Source: Candidatus Woesearchaeota archaeon (GTDB taxonomy: Archaea > Nanobdellota > Nanobdellia > Woesearchaeales > ARS49). Taken from it: a stretch of 64,000 nt of DNA. Shown piece by piece: positions 1 through 9,728 of the stretch. The DNA lies in the NCBI GenBank assembly GCA_017609645.1, contig JAFCDQ010000003.1:1-64000 (forward strand), read 5' to 3'. The notes beneath the pieces are model-generated. The model worked only from the letters and a program-made list of their open reading frames with translations, did not search any database and had not been told where the DNA came from. Positions within the stretch are counted from its first letter, which is position 1, and each line of letters opens with the position of its first letter. The translations under genes were made by a program, and so were the position numbers.

Positions 1-681
1 TGTTGATTTTGAATTCACAGAAGCAAGTGGAAACTATAATAGTTTTAATGTTAGTCATACTGTTACTGTTGTTCAAGATACAGAAGCTCCTCAGTATAGT
101 ATTGAAGTTAATCCAGTAGATGCTGATTATGATTCAAGTGCTGTTTATACTTGGAATGTTACAATTACAGATAATACTCAGGTTAATGATGCAAGTGTTG
201 AGTTAGTTATTAATACAGTTAATTATCTAGCAACTCCTCTTGGAAATGATGTGTATGAAGTTTCAAGTACAACTTATCCAATTTTAGCTGGTCTTGATGC
301 TGGTGTTTACAATTACAATTGGTATGCTGAAGATACTTCTACTTCAGCAAATCCAGCAAGTACAACTCCTGGAGTTTTGACAATTAGCAAAGCAAATCCT
401 ACTATGGTTTTGACTTTGAATGGTTATGATGCTGCTATTAGTGTTACTGATGCAAATAATTTCGTTGATGTTGTTGGAACTTTGACAGTTCCTGCTAGCG
501 GAGATTTAAGAATTTTAGTTGATGGTAATTCAATTACAGGTCTTCCTGTGGGAGGTTCAAGTATTAGTGTATTGAATCATCCTTTTACTGTATTAGGAAG
601 TCCTCATACTGTTGACTTTGAATTCACAGACACAACTGGAAATTATAACAGTATTAATGTTAGTCATACAGTTACTGTTGC
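1..681 (+). repeat. In-frame DNA repeat inside the surface-protein gene
   Basis: Bases 1-72 and about 610-681 are near-identical (both run tgttga-ttttgaattcacag and share aatgttagtcata), 609 bases apart, which is exactly 203 codons. They encode the repeated VDFEFT/NVSHTVTV strand pair and show recent duplication of a surface module. Confidence 0.75.
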
Positions 682-2434
682 AACTTTACCAGACCAAAGC
701 GGACATGATCCAGCAAGTAACTCTGATTTAGAATATACAAGCTTTAACTTGACTTTTGATACAGATATTCCAACAACTTGCAGATGGAGTGTGAATGCTG
801 ACCTGGCTTATAATGACATGCCTCCTCTAAATGAATTCAGTGGTGCTGGAACTACAAATCATAGTGGCACTGTTAGTGGATTAAACCAAGTTGTTCCTAG
901 TGCGCAGAATGTTCATGTAGCTTGTATTGGAGATGCTGTTAACTCTAATGAGGATTTAGTTTACAATTTAATCAATGTATTAGATGGTTCAACTTTAACA
1001 GGAACTAACTTACTTACTTTAAGTATTGTTACAGATAGCAATGTTACTGATTCAGACATAAATATTAGTACTGTTGATTTAAGTACTTTAACAGACAGTA
1101 ATGTTACAAACAGCACTATTGCTGAATGTACTTTTACAAATGTGACTTACATTGACTCTAACTGTTATCAATCTACTTTAGAAGATGCATTTGTTGATCC
1201 AAGTGATATTCAGAATAGTGTTATAACAGGAACTAGCAGAATAATTGACAGCACTGTTATAAACAGTACAATTGCAGATACTAATGTTACAGATTCAACT
1301 GTTACTGATTCAAGTGCAACAAACTCTGTTATTGAAAACACATCAACTGTTACAAACTCTACTTTAGAAGATTGTGCATTAGATGGCGCAGAGGTTACTG
1401 ACGATGAAATCATAACTGGAAAAATTAATTATGATACTGATGGAGATGGAATTCCTGATACTCTTTATGATGCTGATATTGATGGAGCAAAAGCACTTGA
1501 GGAATTAATCAACTACGCACCTATTGCAGTTATTGGCGCAAATCCAGCTGCTGCAAACACAGCTCAGACAATTACTTTTAATGGTTCAAACAGTAATGAC
1601 CCTAATACTGCTGATAGTATTGCAACTTATGCTTGGGACTTTGGTGATGGTAGTGATGTAGAAAATGGCGTTAGTGTGACTCATGCTTATGCAACTGTTG
1701 ACAGTTATACAGTTACTTTGACTGTTACTGATGATAATGCAAATCCTAAGTCAGGAAATTCAACTTATATTATGGTTGTTACAGCGCCTTCAACAACTCA
1801 AACCGATGACTCTGGAAGTCATAGAGGTGGAGGCGGTGGTGGTAGTTCACGTATGAAAACTGTTAAGGTTTGGAAAGAAGGTACTGAAATGTCTTTCAGA
1901 ATGCTTGACTTGTTAAGATTCGAAGTTGATAATGTCAGATATTCTGCTACTTTGAATGTTTACAGAACTGATACTGGAAAGGTAACTTTCTTGATTAGTG
2001 GTGTAAGACATGCGCTTAAACAAGGAGAAACACAAGGCTTTGACTTGAACAGAGATAATGTTGCTGATATTACTATTACTGGTGTTAGCTTAACAAAGAG
2101 TTCCGTTACTTTGAGATTTTATCCAGCAGATGCAACAGCTAATGGACAGCAATATTACGCACCTCCAATGCCTGTATTCAACATTCCTCCAACTGATTCA
2201 GTGACTGATGTTATTAAGGATGAAGTTAGTGATGAAACAACTCAGACAGAAGATGTTGAAGTTAATGCTAAGGTGGGAAGTGTTTGGAGTAAGATTGCTA
2301 GCTCTTTCAAGAGTTTGTTCAATGTCGGAGAAGCTGTTAGCGGTTCAAGCGGTGTTGCTATGGCAATAATTGCAGTTATTATAGCAATTGGCTTAGGAAC
2401 ATTCTTCCTAATCAGAAAAATTTATTTTGTTTAA
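2..2434 (+). CDS. Large cell-surface protein, 3' part (PKD domain, C-terminal membrane anchor)
   Basis: The reading frame is open to the left edge, so the GTG at 251 used by the track is internal and the gene is truncated by the window. The visible part has two Ig/bacterial-surface-like modules that repeat a VDFEFT...GNYNS..NVSHTVTV block. A long Ser/Thr/Asn-rich stretch follows with many N-x-S/T sequons (NVT, NST, NIS), then a DTDGDGIPD calcium-loop-like motif, a PKD domain with WDFGDG, a Gly-rich linker and a single transmembrane helix ending in RKIYFV. This is the build of an archaeal surface adhesin or S-layer-associated protein, exported and probably N-glycosylated. The ligand cannot be inferred. 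A T-rich stretch follows the stop. Confidence 0.85.
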   Translation, partial: VDFEFTEASGNYNSFNVSHTVTVVQDTEAPQYSIEVNPVDADYDSSAVYTWNVTITDNTQVNDASVELVINTVNYLATPLGNDVYEVSSTTYPILAGLDAGVYNYNWYAEDTSTSANPASTTPGVLTISKANPTMVLTLNGYDAAISVTDANNFVDVVGTLTVPASGDLRILVDGNSITGLPVGGSSISVLNHPFTVLGSPHTVDFEFTDTTGNYNSINVSHTVTVATLPDQSGHDPASNSDLEYTSFNLTFDTDIPTTCRWSVNADLAYNDMPPLNEFSGAGTTNHSGTVSGLNQVVPSAQNVHVACIGDAVNSNEDLVYNLINVLDGSTLTGTNLLTLSIVTDSNVTDSDINISTVDLSTLTDSNVTNSTIAECTFTNVTYIDSNCYQSTLEDAFVDPSDIQNSVITGTSRIIDSTVINSTIADTNVTDSTVTDSSATNSVIENTSTVTNSTLEDCALDGAEVTDDEIITGKINYDTDGDGIPDTLYDADIDGAKALEELINYAPIAVIGANPAAANTAQTITFNGSNSNDPNTADSIATYAWDFGDGSDVENGVSVTHAYATVDSYTVTLTVTDDNANPKSGNSTYIMVVTAPSTTQTDDSGSHRGGGGGGSSRMKTVKVWKEGTEMSFRMLDLLRFEVDNVRYSATLNVYRTDTGKVTFLISGVRHALKQGETQGFDLNRDNVADITITGVSLTKSSVTLRFYPADATANGQQYYAPPMPVFNIPPTDSVTDVIKDEVSDETTQTEDVEVNAKVGSVWSKIASSFKSLFNVGEAVSGSSGVAMAIIAVIIAIGLGTFFLIRKIYFV

Positions 2435-2461
2435 TTTTTTTCTTATTTTTGAGGTTAAAAA

Positions 2462-2779
2462 ATGATGCAAGATTCACAAAAAGAAAAATCTGCAAATTTA
2501 GAAGAAAAAATAGAAATAAAAAAATCTAATCCTTTAGTAACTTGTTTGAAAATTGTTGTAAGAACTTTGGAAGCACTAATCCCGATCCATGGTGATAAAA
2601 AAATATACCAAATTCATAAAGAAGTGACGGGATGGCCTTATAAATTAAAATATGGAAAAGATGTAGAGTTAAGTGAAAATCTTAAACAAAAAGTTATTGC
2701 TAAAACTGTTGTTACATGTGCTTTCAAATATGCAACTTTAATTTACTTGGCTGCTGATATTATAGACAAACTTTCTTAA
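2462..2779 (+). CDS. Small hypothetical protein
   Basis: A 105-codon ORF with a good GAGGT ribosome site about 8 bases before the ATG ATG start, 27 bases after the surface-protein stop, so probably co-transcribed with it. The first 25 residues are charged. Two moderately hydrophobic stretches (around CLKIVVRTLEALIPI and FKYATLIYLAADII) could be amphipathic or membrane-associated helices. I recognise no family. It may be an accessory factor of the surface protein, but only position suggests this. Confidence 0.6.
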   Translation: MMQDSQKEKSANLEEKIEIKKSNPLVTCLKIVVRTLEALIPIHGDKKIYQIHKEVTGWPYKLKYGKDVELSENLKQKVIAKTVVTCAFKYATLIYLAADIIDKLS

Positions 2780-2785
2780 TTTCTT

Positions 2786-3187
2786 TCATTCTAATATTTT
2801 ATCAATCATCTCAGCACTCTTCTCTAACTCTTTGAACATTCTTTCAAAGTCTTTTTTAATATCGTCTATTAATCTATGCAGATCATCTGCTCTTAAGATA
2901 TATTTTTTCCCAGAAGTTATTACTACCCCTTTTCTTATCAGCTCGTTTAGATGATGCACGACAGTTCCTCTGCTTAAGTGTGTCTTTAATGCTAAGTCAT
3001 CTGAAGAAAGAGCGTGATGTTCTTTAGAAGACTTCAATAACTCTAAGAACAGCCTAAAACAACTTTTATCTTTGTCTCTCTCGCCAAATAATCCTAATGA
3101 ACGAGCAAACCATTGCAGTTCTTGATTTAAGTCATGCTTTAGTGGTTTGCTTGTTTGGATTATTGTTATTCTTTTTTTTATTATCAT
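2786..3187 (-). CDS. ArsR/MarR-like winged-helix regulator (candidate heat-shock regulator)
   Basis: 133 residues. A winged helix-turn-helix spans roughly residues 55-98 (LSSDDLALKTHLSRGTVVHHLNEL is the helix pair, KGVVITSGKKYIL the wing), followed by a charged C-terminal helix likely used for dimerisation. The start overlaps the stop of the DUF3467 gene by one base (TAATG), so translation is coupled. The pair diverges from grpE-dnaK-dnaJ, and the grpE leader carries an inverted repeat. In other archaea, small winged-helix repressors of this type (Phr, HSR1) control heat-shock genes, so a heat-shock role here is an inference from position and family. Confidence 0.75.
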   Translation of the reverse strand: MIIKKRITIIQTSKPLKHDLNQELQWFARSLGLFGERDKDKSCFRLFLELLKSSKEHHALSSDDLALKTHLSRGTVVHHLNELIRKGVVITSGKKYILRADDLHRLIDDIKKDFERMFKELEKSAEMIDKILE

Positions 3188-3531
3188 TATCCCATGTAGT
3201 TTGGAACTACATCTGGTTCTTTTTTGCCTGAATTTTCTTTTCTTAGTTTTTCTGCTTTTTCTAGTGCTTTTGGTTTTTTGATTTTACCAAAGTCTTTTTC
3301 ATATCTTTTTATTACGTCAGTAAGCAAAGAAAGCAATGCTTTTGCATGCCATGGATCTAGCATTATAACATTATGTTTTAATTGAAAGTTTGGTTTTTTA
3401 CTTCTTGGATCTGTTCTTGGTGTTATGCATTTGAAATCAAGTATCAGTTGTGTTGGATTATAATTGATGCTTGCTTCATGCGCAAAGAATGCGTCTCCTT
3501 CCATTATGTTTAGATTCACTTGTTCTGCCAT
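3187..3531 (-). CDS. DUF3467 family protein
   Basis: 114 residues from the ATG at 3531, preceded by a perfect AGGAGGT ribosome site; the track's upstream start adds 18 implausible residues. The core (FAHEASINYNPTQLILDF, then a basic loop and MLDPWHAKALL) matches the DUF3467 pattern, a small beta-rich family common in bacteria and archaea with no assigned function. A basic, disordered C-terminal tail follows. It is coupled to the winged-helix gene downstream and divergent from the chaperone operon, so a stress-linked role is possible but unproven. Confidence 0.8.
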   Translation of the reverse strand: MAEQVNLNIMEGDAFFAHEASINYNPTQLILDFKCITPRTDPRSKKPNFQLKHNVIMLDPWHAKALLSLLTDVIKRYEKDFGKIKKPKALEKAEKLRKENSGKKEPDVVPNYMG

Positions 3532-3590
3532 TTTGTTACCTCCTATTAGGCTTATGTAATAACTGAAATATTTAAATCTTCCCATTCATA

Positions 3591-3607
3591 ACCGAAAGGT
3601 TTATATA
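3591..3607 (+). promoter_or_regulatory. BRE/TATA promoter of the grpE-dnaK-dnaJ operon
   Basis: accgaaagg followed by tttatata is a strong archaeal BRE plus TATA box. Initiation is expected near 3630, leaving a leader of about 30 bases before grpE. On the other strand, an atttaaata box near 3571-3580 probably serves the DUF3467 gene. Confidence 0.75.
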
Positions 3608-3631
3608 GTAGTTGATACTAACTATATTGTT

Positions 3632-3648
3632 GTTGACTTAAAGTCAAC
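3632..3648. promoter_or_regulatory. Inverted repeat in the grpE leader (candidate operator)
   Basis: GTTGACTT-A-AAGTCAAC has perfect 8-base arms around one central base. It lies just past the expected transcription start and just before the grpE ribosome site. A related gttgatactaac stands at 3611-3622. It could bind the divergently encoded winged-helix protein or form a short leader hairpin. Confidence 0.6.
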
Positions 3649-3662
3649 GAAAGGTGGTATTA

Positions 3663-4121
3663 ATGAAAGATAAAAAATCAGAAAATGATCTTCAAAAACA
3701 GCTTGAAGAAAACTCAGATCAATTAAAGAGATTGCAGGCTGAGTTTGAGAATCATATAAAGCGAGCGGAAAAAGAGAGATCAGAAACAATTGAAATGGCA
3801 AATGCAAATTTAATCAAGAAACTTTTGCCTGTTATTGATGATTTTGAAAATACAATCAAGCATTTAGAAAATAATGAAGTCAAAGAAGGAATACAAATAG
3901 TGTTCAATAATTTTATGAATGTTCTTGAACAAGCTGGTTTGAAAGAGATTTCATGTAAAGATGTGTTAGATCCTTTCAAGCATGAAGTAATGCAAAAAGA
4001 AACAAGCAAAAAACCTGAAGGAACTATCATTAAAGAAGTTCAAAAAGGCTATACGCTAAAAGAAAAAGTCATAAGATGTTCAAAAGTTATCGTTGCTAAA
4101 AACGATACGGAGGTAAATTAA
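3663..4121 (+). CDS. grpE: GrpE nucleotide exchange factor
   Basis: 152 residues from the ATG at 3663, which follows an AAGGTGGT ribosome site; the track start at 3654 is a GTG. An N-terminal coiled coil ([21 protein letters not shown]) is followed by the GrpE core with [12 protein letters not shown], the DPFKHEVM signature and the final beta domain ([22 protein letters not shown]). It releases ADP from DnaK as a dimer in the cytoplasm. First gene of the chaperone operon, ending one base before dnaK. The length is short but normal for archaeal GrpE. Confidence 0.95.
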   Translation: MKDKKSENDLQKQLEENSDQLKRLQAEFENHIKRAEKERSETIEMANANLIKKLLPVIDDFENTIKHLENNEVKEGIQIVFNNFMNVLEQAGLKEISCKDVLDPFKHEVMQKETSKKPEGTIIKEVQKGYTLKEKVIRCSKVIVAKNDTEVN

Positions 4122-4122
4122 A

Positions 4123-5961
4123 ATGGTTAAAATTATAGGTATTGATTTAGGAACAAGTAACAGTGCGGCTGCTGTGTTAGAAGCAGGCAGAGCAAGAATT
4201 GTTCCTAGTGCAGAAGGCGCTAGTGTTTATGGAAAAGCTTTTCCAAGTGTTGTTGCTTTCACAAAAGACGGTCAAATGCTCGTCGGTGAACCTGCTAAAA
4301 GACAAGCAGTAAGCAATCCAGAAGGAACTGTTTTTGGAGCAAAAAGAAAAATTGGTTCTAATTTTAAATTTAAGATTTTTGGCAAAGAATATACTCCTCA
4401 GCAAATTTCTGCTTTTGTTTTGCAGAAAATAAAGAAAGATGCTGAATCTTTTCTTGGAGAGCCTATAACTAAGGCAGTTATTACTGTGCCAGCTTATTTT
4501 GACGACGATCAAAGGCAGGCTACTAAAGATGCTGGAACTATTGCAGGATTAGAAGTTGTTAGAATTGTAAATGAACCTACAGCTGCAAGTCTTGCTTATG
4601 GTATTGATAAGGCAGATAAAGAACAGAAAATATTAGTTTTTGATTTTGGTGGCGGAACTTTAGATGTTACTATCATGGATTTTGGCGACGGTGTTTTTGA
4701 AGTTAAATCTACAAGTGGAGATACTCAGCTTGGCGGAACAGATATGGATAATGTTTTGATTAATCATATTGTAACTAATTTCAAAAATGAGACTGGTGTT
4801 GATTTGAATGGCGATATAACTGCTATGCAAAGAATCAGCGAAGCTGCTGAAAAAGCTAAGATAGAATTAAGCACAGTTCTTGAGACAGATATTAATCTGC
4901 CTTTTATCAGTGCTACTGATAAAGGTCCTAAGCATTTGCAGATGAAAATAACTAGAGCTAAGCTTGAAGAGCTTGTTTCTCCTCTTGTTGAGAAATGTAA
5001 GAAAAGTATTGACCAGGCTTTGAAAGATGCTAAATTAACTGATAAAGATATTAATAAAGTTATTCTGGTTGGCGGACCTACAAGAATGCCTGTTGTTCAG
5101 AAAAAAGTTGAATCTTGGGTTGGTCAGAAAGTTGAACATAGTGTTGATCCTATGGAATGTGTTGCAATGGGCGCCGCAATTCAAGGCGGTGTTCTTGCAG
5201 GAGAAGTCAAAGATATTTTGCTTTTAGATGTAACACCTCTATCTTTGGGGATTGAAACTCTTGGTGGTGTTTTCACAAAGCTTATTGAAAGGAATACTAC
5301 TATTCCTGTAAACAAAAGCCAGGTATTTAGTACTGCTGCTGATAATCAGCCTGCGGTTACTATTAAGATTTTTCAAGGAGAAAGACCTATGGCTACTGAC
5401 AATAAGCTGTTAGGTGAGTTCACTTTGACAGGTATTCCTCCTGCGCCAAGAGGTGTTCCTCAAATTGAAGTAGATTTTGACATTGATGCAAATGGCATTT
5501 TAAATGTCAAGGCAAAAGATAAAGCTACTAATAAGGAACAGAGTATGCAGATTACTGCACCTAATAAGCTTGATGACGCTGAAGTTGAAAAAATGCGTAA
5601 AGAAGCTGAGCAGTTCAATGAGCAAGACAAGAAAAAGAAAGAAGAAGTTGAGCTTATTAATCAAGCAGATACTCTTGTTTACTCTACTGAGAAACTGATG
5701 CAGGATCATAAAGGCAAGATTGACGAAAATGCAGTTAAGCCTGTTACTGACAAGATTGCGGATTTAAAGAAATTGTTAGCAGAAGAGAAGAAAGATCTTG
5801 TTAAGATTAAAGCTCTTGTTGATGAAATCAGTCAGTTAGCTCAGAAGATGGGAGCTTCTATGTATCAAAAGCAACAGCAAGCATCTGAAAAACCAGAAGC
5901 AGATAAAGACGCTGGTGTTCATGATACAGAAGCCAAAGAAAAAGATTCTAAAGAGGCTTGA
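4123..5961 (+). CDS. dnaK: Hsp70 chaperone DnaK
   Basis: 612 residues. The N-terminal actin-like ATPase has GIDLGTSNS (phosphate 1), [18 protein letters not shown] and [10 protein letters not shown] (phosphate 2). The substrate-binding beta domain ([21 protein letters not shown]) starts near residue 370 and a helical lid with a Lys/Glu-rich tail closes the protein. It binds and refolds unfolded peptides with DnaJ and GrpE. It lies in operon order grpE-dnaK-sORF-dnaJ. DnaK is patchily distributed in archaea and is usually regarded as acquired from bacteria. All key motifs are intact. Confidence 0.98.
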   Translation: MVKIIGIDLGTSNSAAAVLEAGRARIVPSAEGASVYGKAFPSVVAFTKDGQMLVGEPAKRQAVSNPEGTVFGAKRKIGSNFKFKIFGKEYTPQQISAFVLQKIKKDAESFLGEPITKAVITVPAYFDDDQRQATKDAGTIAGLEVVRIVNEPTAASLAYGIDKADKEQKILVFDFGGGTLDVTIMDFGDGVFEVKSTSGDTQLGGTDMDNVLINHIVTNFKNETGVDLNGDITAMQRISEAAEKAKIELSTVLETDINLPFISATDKGPKHLQMKITRAKLEELVSPLVEKCKKSIDQALKDAKLTDKDINKVILVGGPTRMPVVQKKVESWVGQKVEHSVDPMECVAMGAAIQGGVLAGEVKDILLLDVTPLSLGIETLGGVFTKLIERNTTIPVNKSQVFSTAADNQPAVTIKIFQGERPMATDNKLLGEFTLTGIPPAPRGVPQIEVDFDIDANGILNVKAKDKATNKEQSMQITAPNKLDDAEVEKMRKEAEQFNEQDKKKKEEVELINQADTLVYSTEKLMQDHKGKIDENAVKPVTDKIADLKKLLAEEKKDLVKIKALVDEISQLAQKMGASMYQKQQQASEKPEADKDAGVHDTEAKEKDSKEA

Positions 5962-5963
5962 AG

Positions 5964-6116
5964 ATGAACGCTCTTATTATTGGGCTTTCTATTATTTTTA
6001 TTTATTTTTTTGTTAAAGCTTATATTAAGTACAAGAAAGTTAATAAGATTTATAGAAATGAATACATTAAAATACTTTCAAGTGACGAGTGTAAGGTAAA
6101 AGGTAAATTTGAATAA
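5964..6116 (+). CDS. 50-residue membrane protein between dnaK and dnaJ
   Basis: This gene is absent from the ORF track. The ATG at 5964 is two bases past the dnaK stop, with GAGG at 5953 as ribosome site. The frame runs 50 codons and its TAA shares one base with the dnaJ ATG (TAATG). The product has one strongly hydrophobic segment ([15 protein letters not shown]) followed by a basic tail ([14 protein letters not shown]), predicting a single helix with the tail in the cytoplasm. Tight spacing on both sides argues for real translation. It might tether or tune the chaperone at the membrane, but no family is recognised. Confidence 0.65.
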   Translation: MNALIIGLSIIFIYFFVKAYIKYKKVNKIYRNEYIKILSSDECKVKGKFE

Positions 6117-7159
6117 TGGCAAAGGAGTATTACAAGATTCTTGGAGTGAGTAAAGACGCTTCTCAGGAAGAGATTAAGAAAGCTTACAAAAAGCTTGCTA
6201 AGAAGTATCATCCTGATTTGAATAAATCAAAAGATGCTTCAGAGAAGTTTAAGGAGATTAATGAAGCTGCTGCTGTTCTTGGCGACGCTGAAAAAAGAAA
6301 GCAGTATGATCAGTTTGGCACCACTGGTGATCAGCAGGGTTTTGCTGGTTTTAATTTTCGTGATTTTGCTGGTTTTAATAGTTTTAATTTTGATGATTTG
6401 TTTGAGAGTTTGTTTTCTGGTTTTGGTTTTGCAAGACCCGGTGGTAGAAGAAAAACAGCGCAAAGAGGAGCAGATCTTATTACAGAAGTTGCTGTTGATT
6501 TAAAAGAAGTTTTGAATGGAACTGAAAGAGAATTAGAAGTTACTAAGCTTGATGTCTGCCCTGACTGCGAAGGTACAGGCGGAGAAACTCAGACTTGTTC
6601 TAAATGTAATGGTGAAGGAATATTGAAGCAGGCTAAGAGAACTCCTTTTGGTATTTTTGCTACTACTAGTCCTTGTAATGAATGCCAGGGCAGTGGAGAA
6701 GAAATTACTAAGAAGTGCAAGAATTGCAAAGGCAAGGGTGTAATTAAAGTTAAGAAGGATATTGAAATTAAGATTCCTGCTGGTGTGCTTGATGGGTTGA
6801 GGCTTAGAGTTCCTGGTGCTGGTGAGCGTTTGCCAGGCGGTGCTGGTGATTTGTATGTTATCATTAGAGTTAAGCCTGATAATAATTTTGAAAGAAAAGG
6901 CAATGATCTTTTTATTAAAATCATGATTCCTTTTTCAACAGCATGTTTAGGAGATAAGATTGAAGTTCCTTTGGTTGAAGGGACTGATAAGTTAAAGATT
7001 CCTGCTGCAACTCAGGGAGGAACTGTTTTTACTTTAGATAACAAAGGTTTGCCTGATTTAAGAACAGGCACAAGAGGAGATTTATTTGTTCATGTTGATA
7101 TTGAAGTTCCTAAGAAATTAAGTAAAAAACAAAAACAAGCTTTGAAAGAATTCGATTAA
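6116..7159 (+). CDS. dnaJ: DnaJ co-chaperone (Hsp40)
   Basis: 347 residues, class I architecture. The J domain (residues 4-66) has the HPD tripeptide. A Gly/Phe-rich linker ([18 protein letters not shown]) follows, then four CxxCxGxG zinc motifs ([32 protein letters not shown]) and two C-terminal beta domains. It delivers substrates to DnaK and stimulates its ATPase. Last gene of the chaperone operon; its 3' end overlaps the convergent TPR gene by 4 bases. Confidence 0.98.
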   Translation: MAKEYYKILGVSKDASQEEIKKAYKKLAKKYHPDLNKSKDASEKFKEINEAAAVLGDAEKRKQYDQFGTTGDQQGFAGFNFRDFAGFNSFNFDDLFESLFSGFGFARPGGRRKTAQRGADLITEVAVDLKEVLNGTERELEVTKLDVCPDCEGTGGETQTCSKCNGEGILKQAKRTPFGIFATTSPCNECQGSGEEITKKCKNCKGKGVIKVKKDIEIKIPAGVLDGLRLRVPGAGERLPGGAGDLYVIIRVKPDNNFERKGNDLFIKIMIPFSTACLGDKIEVPLVEGTDKLKIPAATQGGTVFTLDNKGLPDLRTGTRGDLFVHVDIEVPKKLSKKQKQALKEFD

Positions 7160-8688
7160 TCTTTTTTTGGGAATAGTTCAATTATTTCTTTTATTCTTTT
7201 CCTGCTTAATTTTTTTTCTTTTGCTGCTTTTTCAAATCTTTTGTATGTTCCTTCTTTTAGTATTTCTAAATGTTCAAGTCCTAATGTTGCTAATATGATT
7301 TCTTCATGTTCTTTTTTTGCCCTATCTATTACTTTACCCTTCATGGATATTTTTCTTGCTTCATGGAATTTTGCTTTTGCTTCTTTTTCTTTTCCATCGA
7401 TTACTAATCGAAGTCCTTGATATGCAGGAGTGTCTGGAAATTTAATTTCTTCAACAATTTCTAATTCCGCAACTGATTCTTCTAAATCAACTTGTTTTGC
7501 AGATTCTTTAACAATTTTTAATTTTTTCCCAGTAAGATCTAATGTTGATTCATCTAAGCTCTGTATATCTGATGCTGATTCTTCTAATTCATCTAATGTA
7601 TCTGCAATTTCATAAGGTTGTGATTCGTCTACTTTTTCTGTATCTTTAATATAAGTTTTTATTTCCACAAATGTTCCGCTTTCCTGCATTTCTTTTAATT
7701 GCTGCAGTCTTTGTTTTATGTCATCTGTCGGATATAATGACTCTGCTTTTTCATAAATTTGGATAGCTTCTTTTATATTTTCTTTTTTGACTTCTCTTTC
7801 TGCTTTAAATAAATGAACTTTTGCTGATTCTCTTAAAGCATATTCTGTTGGATTGCCGTTATATTTTCTTTTTAAGAATAAAATTGCAGCATCTAAACAA
7901 TCATCTCCTGATTTATCATTTCCTAATTCATCATAAATAAGTGATTGCAGTATTAAATAATCATGCTGATTTTCTTTATCAGGTATTGTTTTAAGTAAGC
8001 TTGTTGCTGTGCTATCTAATGGATCAGGTTCATCTAATACGACTAGTTCTCCTATTGCTTTTTCAATATCATAAAGAGCAGATAATAGATATTCTTTTCT
8101 TTTAGAATCTTTTTTATCTAAGTTTTCAGTTATTTTATAGTTAGATAAGCTTCTATGATAATAAGCACTTGTTTTTTCTTCAGGGGAGACAAATTCTATT
8201 TTCTCATATGCTTCTATCAATTCATTTAAACTTGATAGTGCAGTTTCATATTTTTCTATGGTTAATGCTTCTTTTGCATGGTTGTTTAGTATTCTGTTAT
8301 CTAGACTGTTTAATTTAATATCAGGACGTTCTTTTTTAGCTTTCAAGAGATAATCTAAGTCTTTAAATGATTCTTCATGTTCTCCTAAAAGTTGTTTTGC
8401 TTTTGCTCTGAAATACATTAATTGCATGTCTTTTTTATTTAGTAGTTCTATTGGTAGATGTTCTTGTTTTTCTGGAATAAATAAATTTATTTCATCAATT
8501 ACATCTGCATAATCGCCATCTGCAATAAGACATTGAGCATAAGAAACTGTTATTTCTCTTGCTAGTTCTGTATCAAGCGGATATTCTAGGGCTTTTTCAA
8601 AATTTTGTCTAGCATGTTTTAGATCATCTTTTTGAAAATATTTACGTCCTTCCTCAATTAATTCTGTAATTCGTTTTTCAGTTACCAT
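7156..8688 (-). CDS. TPR-repeat protein
   Basis: 510 residues, almost all helical. Tetratricopeptide-like repeats cover the N-terminal two thirds (for example [28 protein letters not shown] and [23 protein letters not shown]). An acidic linker rich in Asp/Glu/Ser (residues about 355-420) and a C-terminal TPR-like pair ([22 protein letters not shown]) follow. It is probably a cytoplasmic scaffold. It sits tail-to-tail with dnaJ, but promoter and strand are separate, so a chaperone link is only positional. A strong TATA box lies just upstream, giving a leaderless message. Confidence 0.8.
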   Translation of the reverse strand: MVTEKRITELIEEGRKYFQKDDLKHARQNFEKALEYPLDTELAREITVSYAQCLIADGDYADVIDEINLFIPEKQEHLPIELLNKKDMQLMYFRAKAKQLLGEHEESFKDLDYLLKAKKERPDIKLNSLDNRILNNHAKEALTIEKYETALSSLNELIEAYEKIEFVSPEEKTSAYYHRSLSNYKITENLDKKDSKRKEYLLSALYDIEKAIGELVVLDEPDPLDSTATSLLKTIPDKENQHDYLILQSLIYDELGNDKSGDDCLDAAILFLKRKYNGNPTEYALRESAKVHLFKAEREVKKENIKEAIQIYEKAESLYPTDDIKQRLQQLKEMQESGTFVEIKTYIKDTEKVDESQPYEIADTLDELEESASDIQSLDESTLDLTGKKLKIVKESAKQVDLEESVAELEIVEEIKFPDTPAYQGLRLVIDGKEKEAKAKFHEARKISMKGKVIDRAKKEHEEIILATLGLEHLEILKEGTYKRFEKAAKEKKLSRKRIKEIIELFPKKD

Positions 8689-8710
8689 ATCCTCTATAAA
8701 CCCCTAACTC

Positions 8711-8727
8711 ATATATAAATCTTTCGG
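8711..8727 (-). promoter_or_regulatory. BRE/TATA promoter of the TPR gene
   Basis: Read on the minus strand, ccgaaag followed by atttatatat is the same BRE/TATA word as at grpE. It lies 23-39 bases before the ATG, predicting a leaderless transcript. Confidence 0.7.
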
Positions 8728-8820
8728 TATATTTATCACTGTAAAGTAAGAACCTATATTAACCATAAACCTTTTAAATAAAACTCTATTTTATAGACTA
8801 TACATTTGGGGGTAATATAC

Positions 8821-9648
8821 ATGAAAATAAGAATACTTTGCTCTATTTTGTTGATATTATTAGCATTAGCATGCACAACTATGCCAGAAACTAAGATTGA
8901 CGATTTGAAAGAGAAGATTATGAAAGCTAATCTCGAGATTGATTCTTTCAAATTTAAATCAACTGCAACTATGAAGATTGAAGGAAAAGAAGAAAGCATG
9001 GATATGGATATGGAGATGGATGGTGCTTTTGATAGAACTGCCAAACAGTTTATGGTTACAGGAATAATGAAAATGGCAGATATGACTCTGCCAATTAAGA
9101 CTTTTAGCGATGGTGACTGGGTTTATACTGAAACAATGGGCCAATGGATTAAGATGCAGATTTTGTCTCCTGAGATGTTTGATCAGCAGGATCAGGCAAA
9201 ATATCTGATTGAATTCTTGGAAAACAGCGAAATCACTACCGAAGAAGTCACTGTTGATGGAACAAGTTATTACAAGATTGATGTAGTTCCTGACAAAGAT
9301 GCTTTCCTTGATTTAGCTCAGAAGAATTCACCTGCACCGTTAGACGATATTCTTGATTTAGAAGAATTGTTCAAGAACATGGAGATTGTTTATTATGTGA
9401 ATAAAGAGACCTATGTTGCTGACAAGGTTGACATGAAATATCAGTTTAAGATTACTGATGCTATAATGACAGCAGATACTCATTATGAGATGTATGATCT
9501 TAATCAGCCTCAGACTATTGTGATTCCAGAAGAAGCTAAGGAAAAGGCTATTGACTTTTCTGAACTGCAGGCAAAGATGGCTCAAGGACCAGTATCTGAA
9601 GGAGAATCTCCTGACTCTAAAGTCGAGATAACAGAAGAATCTGTTTGA
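8821..9648 (+). CDS. Secreted lipoprotein, LolA/LppX-like fold suspected
   Basis: 275 residues from the ATG at 8821, preceded by GGGGGT; the track start at 8806 adds five residues in front of the signal peptide. The signal sequence MKIRILCSILLILLALAC ends in a lipobox with lipidated Cys18. The mature part has alternating strands (TMKIEGKEESMDMDMEMDGAF, YYKIDVVPDK, YYVNKETYVADKVDMKY) like the half-barrel lipid-binding LolA/LppX/DUF6612 group. The fold assignment is from sequence pattern only. It would be anchored outside the membrane. A ttttaaata TATA-like box is at 8772-8780. Confidence 0.7.
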   Translation: MKIRILCSILLILLALACTTMPETKIDDLKEKIMKANLEIDSFKFKSTATMKIEGKEESMDMDMEMDGAFDRTAKQFMVTGIMKMADMTLPIKTFSDGDWVYTETMGQWIKMQILSPEMFDQQDQAKYLIEFLENSEITTEEVTVDGTSYYKIDVVPDKDAFLDLAQKNSPAPLDDILDLEELFKNMEIVYYVNKETYVADKVDMKYQFKITDAIMTADTHYEMYDLNQPQTIVIPEEAKEKAIDFSELQAKMAQGPVSEGESPDSKVEITEESV

Positions 9649-9649
9649 T

Positions 9650-9664
9650 TCTTTTTTTTTATTT
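9650..9664 (+). terminator. Poly-T terminator after the lipoprotein gene
   Basis: A gattctttttttttatttatttt run directly follows the stop codon, typical of archaeal T-tract termination. Confidence 0.5.
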
Positions 9665-9728
9665 ATTTTGAGTTATATATATTCTATATGCATAATCTTT
9701 AAAAAGCATAATTCTTTTTGCCTGTTTA

